NCBI GenBank assembly: GCA_034408745.1
Contig: JAWXCM010000446.1
Coordinates: 1 to 6,414, forward strand
Direction of reading: 5' to 3'
Length of the DNA stretch: 6,414 nt
DNA from: JAWXCM01 sp034408745
Lineage (GTDB): Bacteria > Acidobacteriota > Terriglobia > Bryobacterales > Bryobacteraceae
Shown one piece after another: positions 1-5,865 of the stretch (its first letter is position 1; each line of letters starts with the position of its first letter). The notes under the pieces are model-generated. The model worked only from the letters and a program-made list of their open reading frames with translations. It was not told where the DNA came from and made no database searches. Both the position numbers and the translations under genes were made by a program.

Positions 1-834
1 CACCCAGGGGCAGGTGATGTCGTGCTTGCCATCGCCCAGCGGCGCCTTGTACAGGCCACGGTCGCGCAAGGCGACCAGCACGCTGTTCTCCTCGGGGCGA
101 GGTATCCAGACCGGGTCGCCGTCACTCGGGCGCTGCTGCGCGGCGCGCGTGCCCGGTCGCGTGGATCGCCCGGCGGATGCCATCTCCAACTGAAGGCCAT
201 CGACGAGATCCTCGACCGAATAGCGCAACGCGGGCGACCACTTACCCATCCGGCATTGAAACGGCGGCGTGTGCTTACCATTCGCCGCAACCGGCAAGCG
301 CGCCAGCCGCGCCCGCGGGCCGTTCGCGCCGGGGTCGCACAGCCCGGCGGCGACGATGGCATTCATCAAGCGATCGGCGACGCTGCCGTCTGTCAGCGGT
401 TCGCCGAGCAGATACCCGGCTTGATGATTGCCAGGCGATGTCTCCAGCAGCCACGACGGCGGCAATGTCAGCCGCTCCAGGGCCACCTTGGTGCCGATGT
501 CGTCCAGCATCACCGCGTACAAGGCGTGAAAGCGCGCCTTCTGCCGCCGGAATTGACCTGCCTCGTCGGGCCGGAAGACCGCGAGACTGAAGTAATTGTT
601 GGCGCTGGCGAGCAAGCTGGCGGACACCCCGGGTGTGCCTTGCCACGGCCTGCCGAACCAGACCTTGGCCGGTGCGCTGGCCGGGTTGCCCTCGAAGCTG
701 ACCACCACCGGGCGCGCATCTACAGGCTCGCCGAACACGGCCAGCAGGAATTCACCGTTGCCGACCCGATCGGTTTTGCCGGTTATGCCGGTTTCCACCG
801 CCTCGGGTGGCGAATCTGTCGCGGGCGCGCTCAT
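1..834 (-). CDS. RepB-like (AEP) primase / replication protein, C-terminus cut by window edge
   Basis: This ORF starts at ATG 834 and stays open to base 1, giving 278 codons with no stop. It is probably the element's replication primase. Visible traits of archaeo-eukaryotic/RepB-type primases are a candidate metal-binding DD (residues 111-112, in MLDDIGTK), an SxGxH-like segment SPGNHQ (133-138), and an arginine-rich RLARLP segment (176-181) followed by NGKHTPPF. After a low-complexity linker (about 218-245), the segment LYKAPLGDGKHDITCPW (261-277) looks like the start of a second, zinc-finger-like or helicase-linked module beyond the window. An AGGGG at 846-842 is a usable ribosome site; GTG 837 is a possible alternative start. 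It follows the AlpA-like gene by 10 nt on the same strand, a pairing common in genomic islands. The family call rests on motif memory; the exact subfamily is unknown. Confidence 0.75.
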   Translation of the reverse strand, partial: MSAPATDSPPEAVETGITGKTDRVGNGEFLLAVFGEPVDARPVVVSFEGNPASAPAKVWFGRPWQGTPGVSASLLASANNYFSLAVFRPDEAGQFRRQKARFHALYAVMLDDIGTKVALERLTLPPSWLLETSPGNHQAGYLLGEPLTDGSVADRLMNAIVAAGLCDPGANGPRARLARLPVAANGKHTPPFQCRMGKWSPALRYSVEDLVDGLQLEMASAGRSTRPGTRAAQQRPSDGDPVWIPRPEENSVLVALRDRGLYKAPLGDGKHDITCPWV

Positions 835-844
835 CACCGCGCCC

Positions 845-1087
845 CTACGCCGCAGCTTTGCGCGCCGATTCCAGCTTCACCACGAGAGCGCGGATCTCTT
901 CGTCGGTTTTGCCGGCGATGCGCGCCGCGTTCAGCGCCGCCACCTCATGCGCGGGCCAGCCAACGCAGCGCGGCCCCAGGCTCACCTGCTTGGTCCACAA
1001 GCCTTGCGAGATGCGAAGGTAGATGGTGGAACGGGAATACCCGGATTCAGTCTTGACGGCAGGAAGCCGAAAGATGGTTTGCGGCAT
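845..1087 (-). CDS. AlpA-family helix-turn-helix regulator / excisionase-like protein
   Basis: This 80-aa protein begins MPQTIFRLPAVK. The AlpA/MerR-like winged helix-turn-helix pattern is clear: a tyrosine- and serine-rich recognition region GYSRSTIYLRISQGLW (about residues 15-30), a wing-like VSLGPRCVGW (about 34-43), and a helical tail ending in KLESARKAAA. AlpA proteins bind DNA and, in P4-like and other islands, activate integrase expression or act as excision factors. I chose ATG 1087 because AAAGGGG lies 7 nt upstream. ATG 1117 would add ten residues but has no ribosome site. It lies 10 nt upstream of the primase gene and is probably cotranscribed with it. A 5-bp hairpin covers part of the ribosome site. 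The family call is firm; the role in excision is inferred. Confidence 0.85.
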   Translation of the reverse strand: MPQTIFRLPAVKTESGYSRSTIYLRISQGLWTKQVSLGPRCVGWPAHEVAALNAARIAGKTDEEIRALVVKLESARKAAA

Positions 1088-1092
1088 GTTTG

Positions 1093-1106
1093 CACCCCTT
1101 TGGGTG
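1093..1106 (-). promoter_or_regulatory. Short hairpin overlapping the alpA-like ribosome binding site
   Basis: On the transcribed strand the sequence reads CACCC-AAAG-GGGTG, a 5-bp stem with a 4-nt loop. The AAAGGGG ribosome site occupies the loop and the 3' arm. It ends 5 nt before ATG 1087, so it could reduce translation when folded. The pairing is seen directly; a regulatory effect is inference. Confidence 0.35.
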
Positions 1107-1135
1107 TTGTTGAACATGACGCCATTAACGTACCG

Positions 1136-1152
1136 TGGCCGTCGCAGGGCCA
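1136..1152. repeat. Inverted repeat TGGCC-N7-GGCCA upstream of the AlpA-like gene
   Basis: A perfect 5-bp inverted repeat with a 7-nt spacer (arms 1136-1140 and 1148-1152) lies about 50 bp upstream of the alpA-like start. A second one (CGCTT 1164-1168 and AAGCG 1175-1179) lies next to it. No T-run follows either, so neither looks like an intrinsic terminator. Their position suits an operator for the AlpA-like protein or a replication-related dyad, but this is a guess. Confidence 0.35.
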
Positions 1153-1191
1153 GCCGCTATGCTCGCTTAGCGCAAAGCGTGCGCGCTCAAG

Positions 1192-2259
1192 CTACAGTCT
1201 GCGCGCAGACTGCTCCTGCTTTCGATAATCGCCTATCCAAGATCGTGCTGTCCGAAATTTTACGGGCACGAGCTTCCCCGCTATCGCTTCGGCCGCCGCG
1301 TCCATGCTTGCGTACTCGTGCAGGTGCAATGCACACCAATCCAACACCTGTTTCTTCATTCCACGGTTTTCTGCATGACGCTTGATCGCAGCTTTCGCGT
1401 TCGCATCAGAAATCCGATTCTTAACTATTTCGTCTGCGTACCGCTCGGCGATCGCCATTTGATTCTCGGGTGCTGCTTGAATATGAATTTGCCTCAGCAA
1501 TTCATCTCGCTCACGTCGCAGGTCCTCGGTGTGCTTCAAATGCTCCGCGTAGCAAACTGCGTCCATCGCTTCCAGAGCACTTTCCCCGGCACTGCTGTAC
1601 CGGAACTTGTCATCCGTGTGGCCCAAGCCAGGCGTGTCCAAGAGCGACATTGCGCTTGTGAGTCCTGCGCGCACCTTTTCCTTGTCTTGGCCTGCAGAGA
1701 CTATGCCGAACAATTTGCTCTCAACTGGTGCCGCCAACAAGGTAGCGCTTTCCTCGATGACCCGTGCACGATTCCATCGCAGCCAGTGAATGGCATCAGC
1801 GATCTTCCACAGCGCAAGCACCGCAAAGTACTCCGACTCGCGCCCTTTTGGAAAATCGGAATCGTCATCAAGCGCGTAGGTGCCAATGCACTCTCGCAGG
1901 GCGTCGATCTCGGATGTATTGTCGGCTGTCGGATAGTGAGGGGCCGGATCCTCTGCTTCGCTCGGCCAGTTCTCAAGAAGTTGACGAACGCCTGCTTCGT
2001 TCCGCTCCTCCGCCGACAGATACCCGAGTTCCCAGCTTCCGCGCTCGATTACGCGTCGCACAATATCGGACTGCGTGCTTTCAATGAATTCGTCGATCAA
2101 CCAATCCGCTATGTGCGCTGCGTTAATAATTTGATCGCGTGTTCGGCCCGTAAGTAATGCCCGCGCCCTTGTGACAATGGATGGAAGCAGTGAAAACGGA
2201 TACCCGGGTGGCTGCCCAGTCAGCGGATCGAAATCATCGAACTGGCGGAAAAAACCCAT
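1192..2259 (-). CDS. Unrecognised 355-aa protein with C-terminal helix-turn-helix-like region
   Basis: I do not recognise this as a named family. It has no signal peptide or membrane segment and should be a cytosolic, largely helical protein. A charged, coiled-coil-prone helix lies at about residues 236-261 (with LRRERDELLRQI). The C-terminal region at about 293-345 runs KRHAENRGMKKQ, MDAAAEAIAGKL and FRTARSWIGDY. This resembles a small DNA-binding domain seen at the ends of various island and phage hypotheticals: a helix, then an AAAEAI helix, then a recognition-like helix with R and W. The start at ATG 2259 is supported by GAGGAG about 6 nt upstream. The gene is visibly less G+C-rich than its neighbours (for example 1381-1440 is near 45% G+C), suggesting separate acquisition. 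It ends inside a perfect palindrome, 105 nt before the alpA-like gene. A role in regulation or defence is possible but not shown. Confidence 0.75.
   Translation of the reverse strand: MGFFRQFDDFDPLTGQPPGYPFSLLPSIVTRARALLTGRTRDQIINAAHIADWLIDEFIESTQSDIVRRVIERGSWELGYLSAEERNEAGVRQLLENWPSEAEDPAPHYPTADNTSEIDALRECIGTYALDDDSDFPKGRESEYFAVLALWKIADAIHWLRWNRARVIEESATLLAAPVESKLFGIVSAGQDKEKVRAGLTSAMSLLDTPGLGHTDDKFRYSSAGESALEAMDAVCYAEHLKHTEDLRRERDELLRQIHIQAAPENQMAIAERYADEIVKNRISDANAKAAIKRHAENRGMKKQVLDWCALHLHEYASMDAAAEAIAGKLVPVKFRTARSWIGDYRKQEQSARRL
1195..1212. repeat. Perfect 18-bp palindrome at the 3' end of the 355-aa gene
   Basis: CAGTCTGCGCGCAGACTG is identical to its reverse complement. It covers the last codons of the 355-aa gene and stops immediately before its TAG stop codon. 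As RNA it could form a stem with a tight loop, but no T-run follows in the transcribed direction. It is therefore a weak terminator candidate and a better candidate for a dimeric protein binding site or an mRNA-end stabilising hairpin. Confidence 0.6.
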
Positions 2260-2278
2260 AGGCTCTCCTCATTCTCAG

Positions 2279-2350
2279 CTAGGTGTCTTTGGCGAGCAGG
2301 GCATTCGGCATCTGCCGGATGAAGACGTTGGTCGAGTAATGCTGAGCCAT
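2279..2350 (-). pseudogene. 23-codon ORF, probable N-terminal stump of an island hypothetical protein
   Basis: The ORF reads MAQHYSTNVF followed by IRQMPNALLAKDT and a TAG stop. It is preceded by an excellent ribosome site (GGGAGGT, 5-6 nt upstream), so it is probably translated. The segment RQMPNALLA resembles, from memory, the start of a longer hypothetical protein frequent in proteobacterial islands, which continues with ARYF. Here the match ends after LLA and nothing matching the rest follows in any frame I read. That points to a deletion or insertion breakpoint. It lies 19 nt upstream of the 355-aa start, so it could now act as a leader peptide for that gene. The ORF and ribosome site are seen directly; the stump interpretation is recollection. 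Confidence 0.5.
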
Positions 2351-2455
2351 GCTTTACCTCCCTGGCGCGCCACGCAATCAACGCCATTGGACGATGCGGG
2401 ATGGTGCTGTACAGTGCAGTATATCCGCTGCGCAAACGCTGCATAGAGGAAACCC
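2351..2455. promoter_or_regulatory. Divergent promoter/operator region between the two gene sets
   Basis: Both gene groups start outward from these 105 bp, so at least two promoters must lie here. For the plus strand, TTGGAC (2387-2392), a 17-nt spacer and TACAGT (2410-2415) form a weak sigma-70-like pair. On the minus strand TATACT (2424-2419) is a good -10 without a clear -35. The palindrome CTGTACAG (2407-2414) and the direct repeat CGCTGC at 2426-2431 and 2437-2442 (11-bp period) overlap or flank these. They are plausible binding sites for the adjacent ribbon-helix-helix protein, since such proteins often repress their own operon through short repeats. Confidence 0.45.
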
Positions 2456-2665
2456 ATGGCCTCGGGCAAGACCAGCACGCTGACCTTTCGCATCGAACCG
2501 GCCCTGAAAGACGCGCTGCGCGCGGCAGCCGAGAAGGAGCACCGCAGCATCGCCAACATGGTCGAAGTGCTGATTCGGGACTACTGCGGGCGGAACGGCA
2601 TCACGATCCAGCAACGCACGCTGCGCCCGGACGACCAGCGTAAACCCCGATCACGCAATCGATAG
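2456..2665 (+). CDS. Small ribbon-helix-helix (CopG/Arc-type) DNA-binding protein
   Basis: This 69-aa protein has the ribbon-helix-helix layout: a beta strand STLTFRI (7-13) whose alternating side chains would contact DNA, a first helix EPALKDALRAAAEKE (14-28), a turn HRS, and a second helix IANMVEVLIRDYC (32-44). A basic tail follows (RPDDQRKPRSRNR, 57-69). Such proteins act as dimers, usually as autorepressors or antitoxins. No toxin gene lies beside it. It heads an operon with a 37-aa ORF, a restriction subunit and a methyltransferase, so it is most simply the cassette's transcriptional regulator. The ribosome site AGAGGA lies about 6 nt before ATG 2456. The fold is confident; the regulatory target is inferred. 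Confidence 0.82.
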   Translation: MASGKTSTLTFRIEPALKDALRAAAEKEHRSIANMVEVLIRDYCGRNGITIQQRTLRPDDQRKPRSRNR

Positions 2666-2673
2666 GAAATCAA

Positions 2674-2787
2674 ATGGCCCGCAAGACATCCGAACCCGAG
2701 TGCTGCCGCTGGAATTTCTACAGCGGAACGCACGCCGGCATGGTTGCTTCGGTCAGCTGCCAGTCGCAGCGGGGGCATGATGTCTAA
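2674..2787 (+). CDS. 37-aa small ORF between the regulator and restriction genes
   Basis: This ORF begins MARKTSEPECCRWNF and ends GHDV before TAA. I do not recognise it. It contains three cysteines (C10, C11, C29), no membrane helix and no signal peptide. An AGGA ribosome site (2664-2667) overlaps the upstream stop codon, 6 nt before ATG 2674. The ORF overlaps the start of the restriction gene by 11 nt, with the next ATG pair just upstream of its stop codon. This geometry fits translational coupling. It may therefore be a real small protein or simply a translated leader that controls how much restriction enzyme is made. Its reality is moderately supported by the ribosome site and spacing only. 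Confidence 0.45.
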   Translation: MARKTSEPECCRWNFYSGTHAGMVASVSCQSQRGHDV

Positions 2788-5700
2788 CCCGTTTTTCGAC
2801 CACCCTATTCTGAATTCGCCCTACGAGTACCCGTCGCGGCATTGGGAGCTGGATGACGATGGGCAGCCTACTCAGAAAATCACTGAGACCAGGCGCAGTG
2901 CCAAGTTCATCACGCCCATCCCCAAGCCGAAGAAAAGGAAAAAGGCCGCTGCGCAGGTAGGTTTCGTATTCGACGAAGGCAAGGGTCTTTCCACCAAGGA
3001 ACAACAGTACGACCCGACTTCCAACATCAACGAGGTGCGCCGGGCCGTAGATGCGTGGCGGACCTTGCCCAACCCCAGTCAATGGCAGGTCACCCCGGAG
3101 ACGGCACGCCTGCTCCAGCACTGGCGGCACCACAAATTCGGCGACATCCGTCCCTTCTTCTGCCAGGTGGAAGCGGTCGAAGCCGCCATCTGGCTGACCG
3201 AAGTCGCGCCCCACACCGCCAGTGCCAAGCGATTGCTCGACCACCTGGCGAGCGCCAACAAGGACGCCAACCCCGAACTCATGCGTTTTGCGCTGAAATT
3301 GGCCACCGGTGCCGGCAAGACCACCGTCATGGCCATGCTCATCGCGTGGCAGACCATCAATGCGGTACGCCGGTCCAACAGCAAGAACTTCACGCGCGGG
3401 TTTCTCGTCGTGGCCCCCGGACTCACGATCAAGGATCGCCTCCGCGTGCTCCAGCCGAACGACCCGGACGCCTATTACAAGGACCGCGAACTGGTCCCGA
3501 GCGACATGCTCGATGACGTGAACCGCGCCAAGATCGTCATCACCAACTACCACGCCTTCAAGCTGCGCGACCACATAGAACTCTCCAAAGGCGGACGCCA
3601 GCTTCTCACCGGCCGCACCGGCGATGAACTTCAGACCAAGGAGACGGAAGGCCAGATGATCCAGCGCGTCATGCCCGACCTGATGGGCATGAAGAACATC
3701 CTCGTGATGAACGACGAGGCGCACCACTGCTATCGGGAAAAGCCCGACGCCGAGGAAGAGGAGGATCTGAAGGGCGACGAGAGAAAGGAGGCGGAGAAGA
3801 ACAACGAAGCCGCCCGTCTGTGGATTTCCGGCCTGGAGGCGGTTAATCGCAAGCTGGGCCTTACCCGAGTGATCGACCTTTCTGCCACCCCGTTTTTCCT
3901 CAGCGGTTCGGGTTATGTCGAAGGCACACTGTTCCCGTGGACGATGAGCGACTTCTCGCTCATGGACGCCATTGAGTGCGGCATCGTGAAATTGCCGCGC
4001 GTTCCGGTCGCGGAAAACATTCCCGGCGATGAGTTGCCGGTTTACCGCAACCTATGGGAGAACATTCGCAAGGACATGCCGAAGAAAGGCCGCGGCCAGG
4101 GCGATGAACTTGATCCCCTCAAACTGCCCACCCGTCTGCAAACGGCGATCGAAGCGCTCTACGGTCACTACGAGAAGACGTTCAAGCTGTGGGAAGAAAA
4201 GGGCATCCATGTTCCGCCCTGCTTCATCATCGTCTGCCAGAACACAGCGATTTCCAAACTAGTGTACGACTTCGTATCCGGCTTTCACAGGAAGAACGAA
4301 GACGGCACGACGACGCCGCAAAACAGCCGATTTGCGCTCTTCCGCAATTTCGATGACACCACCGGCAATCCGCTCCCGCGCCCCAACACCCTGCTCATCG
4401 ACTCCGAGCAACTCGAAGCCGGCGACGCCCTAGATGACAATTTTCGCGGCATGGCTGCCGACGAAATCGAACGCTTCCGCCGCGAGATCATCGAGCGCAG
4501 CGGCGACGCCCGCTCGGCGGACAACATCACCGATCAGGAACTGCTGCGTGAGGTCATGAATACGGTCGGTAAACCGGGGCAGCTCGGCGGCGCCATCCGT
4601 TGCGTGGTGTCCGTCTCGATGCTGACGGAAGGCTGGGATGCGAACACCGTCACCCACGTCCTAGGCATCCGCGCCTTTGGCACTCAACTTCTGTGCGAGC
4701 AGGTGATCGGCCGTGCCCTGCGCCGCCAGTCCTACCAACTGAACGAAGACGGTCCCGACAAAGGGCTCTTCAATGTCGAATACGCCGATGTCTTCGGCAT
4801 TCCCTTCGACTTCACCGCCAAGCCCGTTATCGCCCCGCCGCAGCCGCCGCGCGACACGGTTCAGGTTAAAGCCGTGCGGCCAGAGCGCGACGCGCTCGAA
4901 ATCCGTTTCCCCCGCGTCGAAGGCTATCGGGTCGAGTTGCCGGAGGAACGTCTGAGCGCCGATTTCAATGACGATTCCATCCTGGAACTCAATCCCGACC
5001 TCGTCGGCCCGTCCATCACACGCAACTCCGGCATTATCGGCGAAGGTGTGGACATGAGCCTCAAGCACCTCGGCGACATGCGGCCTTCCACGCTCGTCTT
5101 TCACGTTACTCAGCGGCTGCTCTACACGAAATGGCGCGACCCCGGCGAGGAGCCCAAGCTCCACCTGTTCGGCCAGTTGAAGCGCATCACGAAGCAGTGG
5201 CTCGATACCTGTCTCGTATGCAAGGGCGAAACCTATCCTGCCCTGTTGATGTATCAGGAACTGGCGGACATGGCCTGCAACAAGATCACCGCTGCGATCA
5301 TGCGCAAGTTCCTGGGCGAGCGGCCGATCAAGGCGCTGCTCGATGCCTACAATCCGACCGGCTCGACCCGGCATGTCCGTTTCAACACCTCGCGCGCCGA
5401 CCGCTGGGAAACGAGTTCAAAGTCCTGCCACATCAACTGGGTCGTGCTCGACAGCGGCTGGGAAAGCGAGTTTTGCCGGGTAGCCGAGTCGCATCCGCAG
5501 GTGCGAGCCTACGTGAAGAACCACAACCTCGGCCTCGAAGTCCCGTATCGCTACGCCTCCGAGCTGCGCAAGTATCTCCCCGACTTCATCGTGCTCGTAG
5601 ACGACGGGCACGGCGACGACGATCTTCTCCACCTCATCGTCGAGATCAAGGGCTATCGTGGCGAAGACGCCAAAGAGAAGGCGTCGACCATGAATACCTA

Positions 5701-5863
5701 TTGGGTGCCCGGCGTGAACAACCTCAGCACGCATGGCCGCTGGGCCTTTGCCGAGTTCTGCGATGTCTATGAAATCGAGGTCGACTTCGCCGCGAAGGTG
5801 GCGGGGCAATTCGAGAAAATGATCATGTCCGCCGCTGCGCAGCCGACGACGGAAGGCAGATAA
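2777..5863 (+). CDS. Type III Res-like restriction enzyme: DEAH helicase with C-terminal PD-(D/E)XK nuclease
   Basis: This 1028-aa protein would cut unmethylated foreign DNA using ATP-driven translocation or sensing. Helicase motifs run in order: Walker A ATGAGKT (176-182), motif Ia VVAPGLT (211-217), NYH (257-259), DEAH (313-316), SATPFF (369-374), MLTEGWD (615-621) and QVIGRALRR (642-650). The C-terminal nuclease shows E898 (in WESEF), PD at 935-936 and E956-I-K958 in VEIKG, so all expected catalytic residues are present. A highly acidic, lysine-rich insert (about 321-347) directly follows the DEAH box. It resembles the family I recall as BPTD_3080 restriction endonucleases, of about 1000 aa. 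ATG 2777 and ATG 2780 are adjacent; a weak G-run (2771-2775) favours either over the TTG at 2744. The methyltransferase start follows the stop by 2 nt. The enzyme looks intact; its recognition site cannot be read from sequence. Confidence 0.9.
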   Translation: MMSNPFFDHPILNSPYEYPSRHWELDDDGQPTQKITETRRSAKFITPIPKPKKRKKAAAQVGFVFDEGKGLSTKEQQYDPTSNINEVRRAVDAWRTLPNPSQWQVTPETARLLQHWRHHKFGDIRPFFCQVEAVEAAIWLTEVAPHTASAKRLLDHLASANKDANPELMRFALKLATGAGKTTVMAMLIAWQTINAVRRSNSKNFTRGFLVVAPGLTIKDRLRVLQPNDPDAYYKDRELVPSDMLDDVNRAKIVITNYHAFKLRDHIELSKGGRQLLTGRTGDELQTKETEGQMIQRVMPDLMGMKNILVMNDEAHHCYREKPDAEEEEDLKGDERKEAEKNNEAARLWISGLEAVNRKLGLTRVIDLSATPFFLSGSGYVEGTLFPWTMSDFSLMDAIECGIVKLPRVPVAENIPGDELPVYRNLWENIRKDMPKKGRGQGDELDPLKLPTRLQTAIEALYGHYEKTFKLWEEKGIHVPPCFIIVCQNTAISKLVYDFVSGFHRKNEDGTTTPQNSRFALFRNFDDTTGNPLPRPNTLLIDSEQLEAGDALDDNFRGMAADEIERFRREIIERSGDARSADNITDQELLREVMNTVGKPGQLGGAIRCVVSVSMLTEGWDANTVTHVLGIRAFGTQLLCEQVIGRALRRQSYQLNEDGPDKGLFNVEYADVFGIPFDFTAKPVIAPPQPPRDTVQVKAVRPERDALEIRFPRVEGYRVELPEERLSADFNDDSILELNPDLVGPSITRNSGIIGEGVDMSLKHLGDMRPSTLVFHVTQRLLYTKWRDPGEEPKLHLFGQLKRITKQWLDTCLVCKGETYPALLMYQELADMACNKITAAIMRKFLGERPIKALLDAYNPTGSTRHVRFNTSRADRWETSSKSCHINWVVLDSGWESEFCRVAESHPQVRAYVKNHNLGLEVPYRYASELRKYLPDFIVLVDDGHGDDDLLHLIVEIKGYRGEDAKEKASTMNTYWVPGVNNLSTHGRWAFAEFCDVYEIEVDFAAKVAGQFEKMIMSAAAQPTTEGR

Positions 5864-5865
5864 TC

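Noticed and set aside
22..1056. A 344-codon open frame on the plus strand
   Set aside because: It is antisense to the primase and AlpA-like genes, whose minus-strand frames show recognisable motifs and ribosome sites. Its translation is arginine- and proline-rich, typical of a G+C-rich shadow frame.
1195..1212. Intrinsic terminator for the 355-aa gene
   Set aside because: The palindrome is inside the coding sequence and no T-rich tract follows in the direction of transcription.
1318..2157. A 279-codon plus-strand open frame
   Set aside because: It is antisense to the 355-aa gene, which has a strong ribosome site and coherent helical protein composition. The plus frame has neither a ribosome site nor a plausible domain.
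2744..2776. Upstream TTG start for the restriction gene
   Set aside because: It has no ribosome site and lies deep inside the 37-aa ORF. The ATG pair at 2777/2780 begins the family-like NPFFDHPILNSP sequence.
2456..2787. RHH protein plus 37-aa ORF as a toxin-antitoxin pair
   Set aside because: The 37-aa peptide shows no toxin motif and overlaps the restriction gene start; the operon context fits a regulator and leader better.
2753..3727. A 324-codon minus-strand open frame under the restriction gene
   Set aside because: The plus-strand frame carries Walker A, NYH and DEAH motifs in the right order; the opposite frame is a codon-bias shadow.
4661..5374. A 237-codon minus-strand open frame
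   Set aside because: It is antisense to the helicase C-terminal part of the restriction gene, with no ribosome site or motif of its own.
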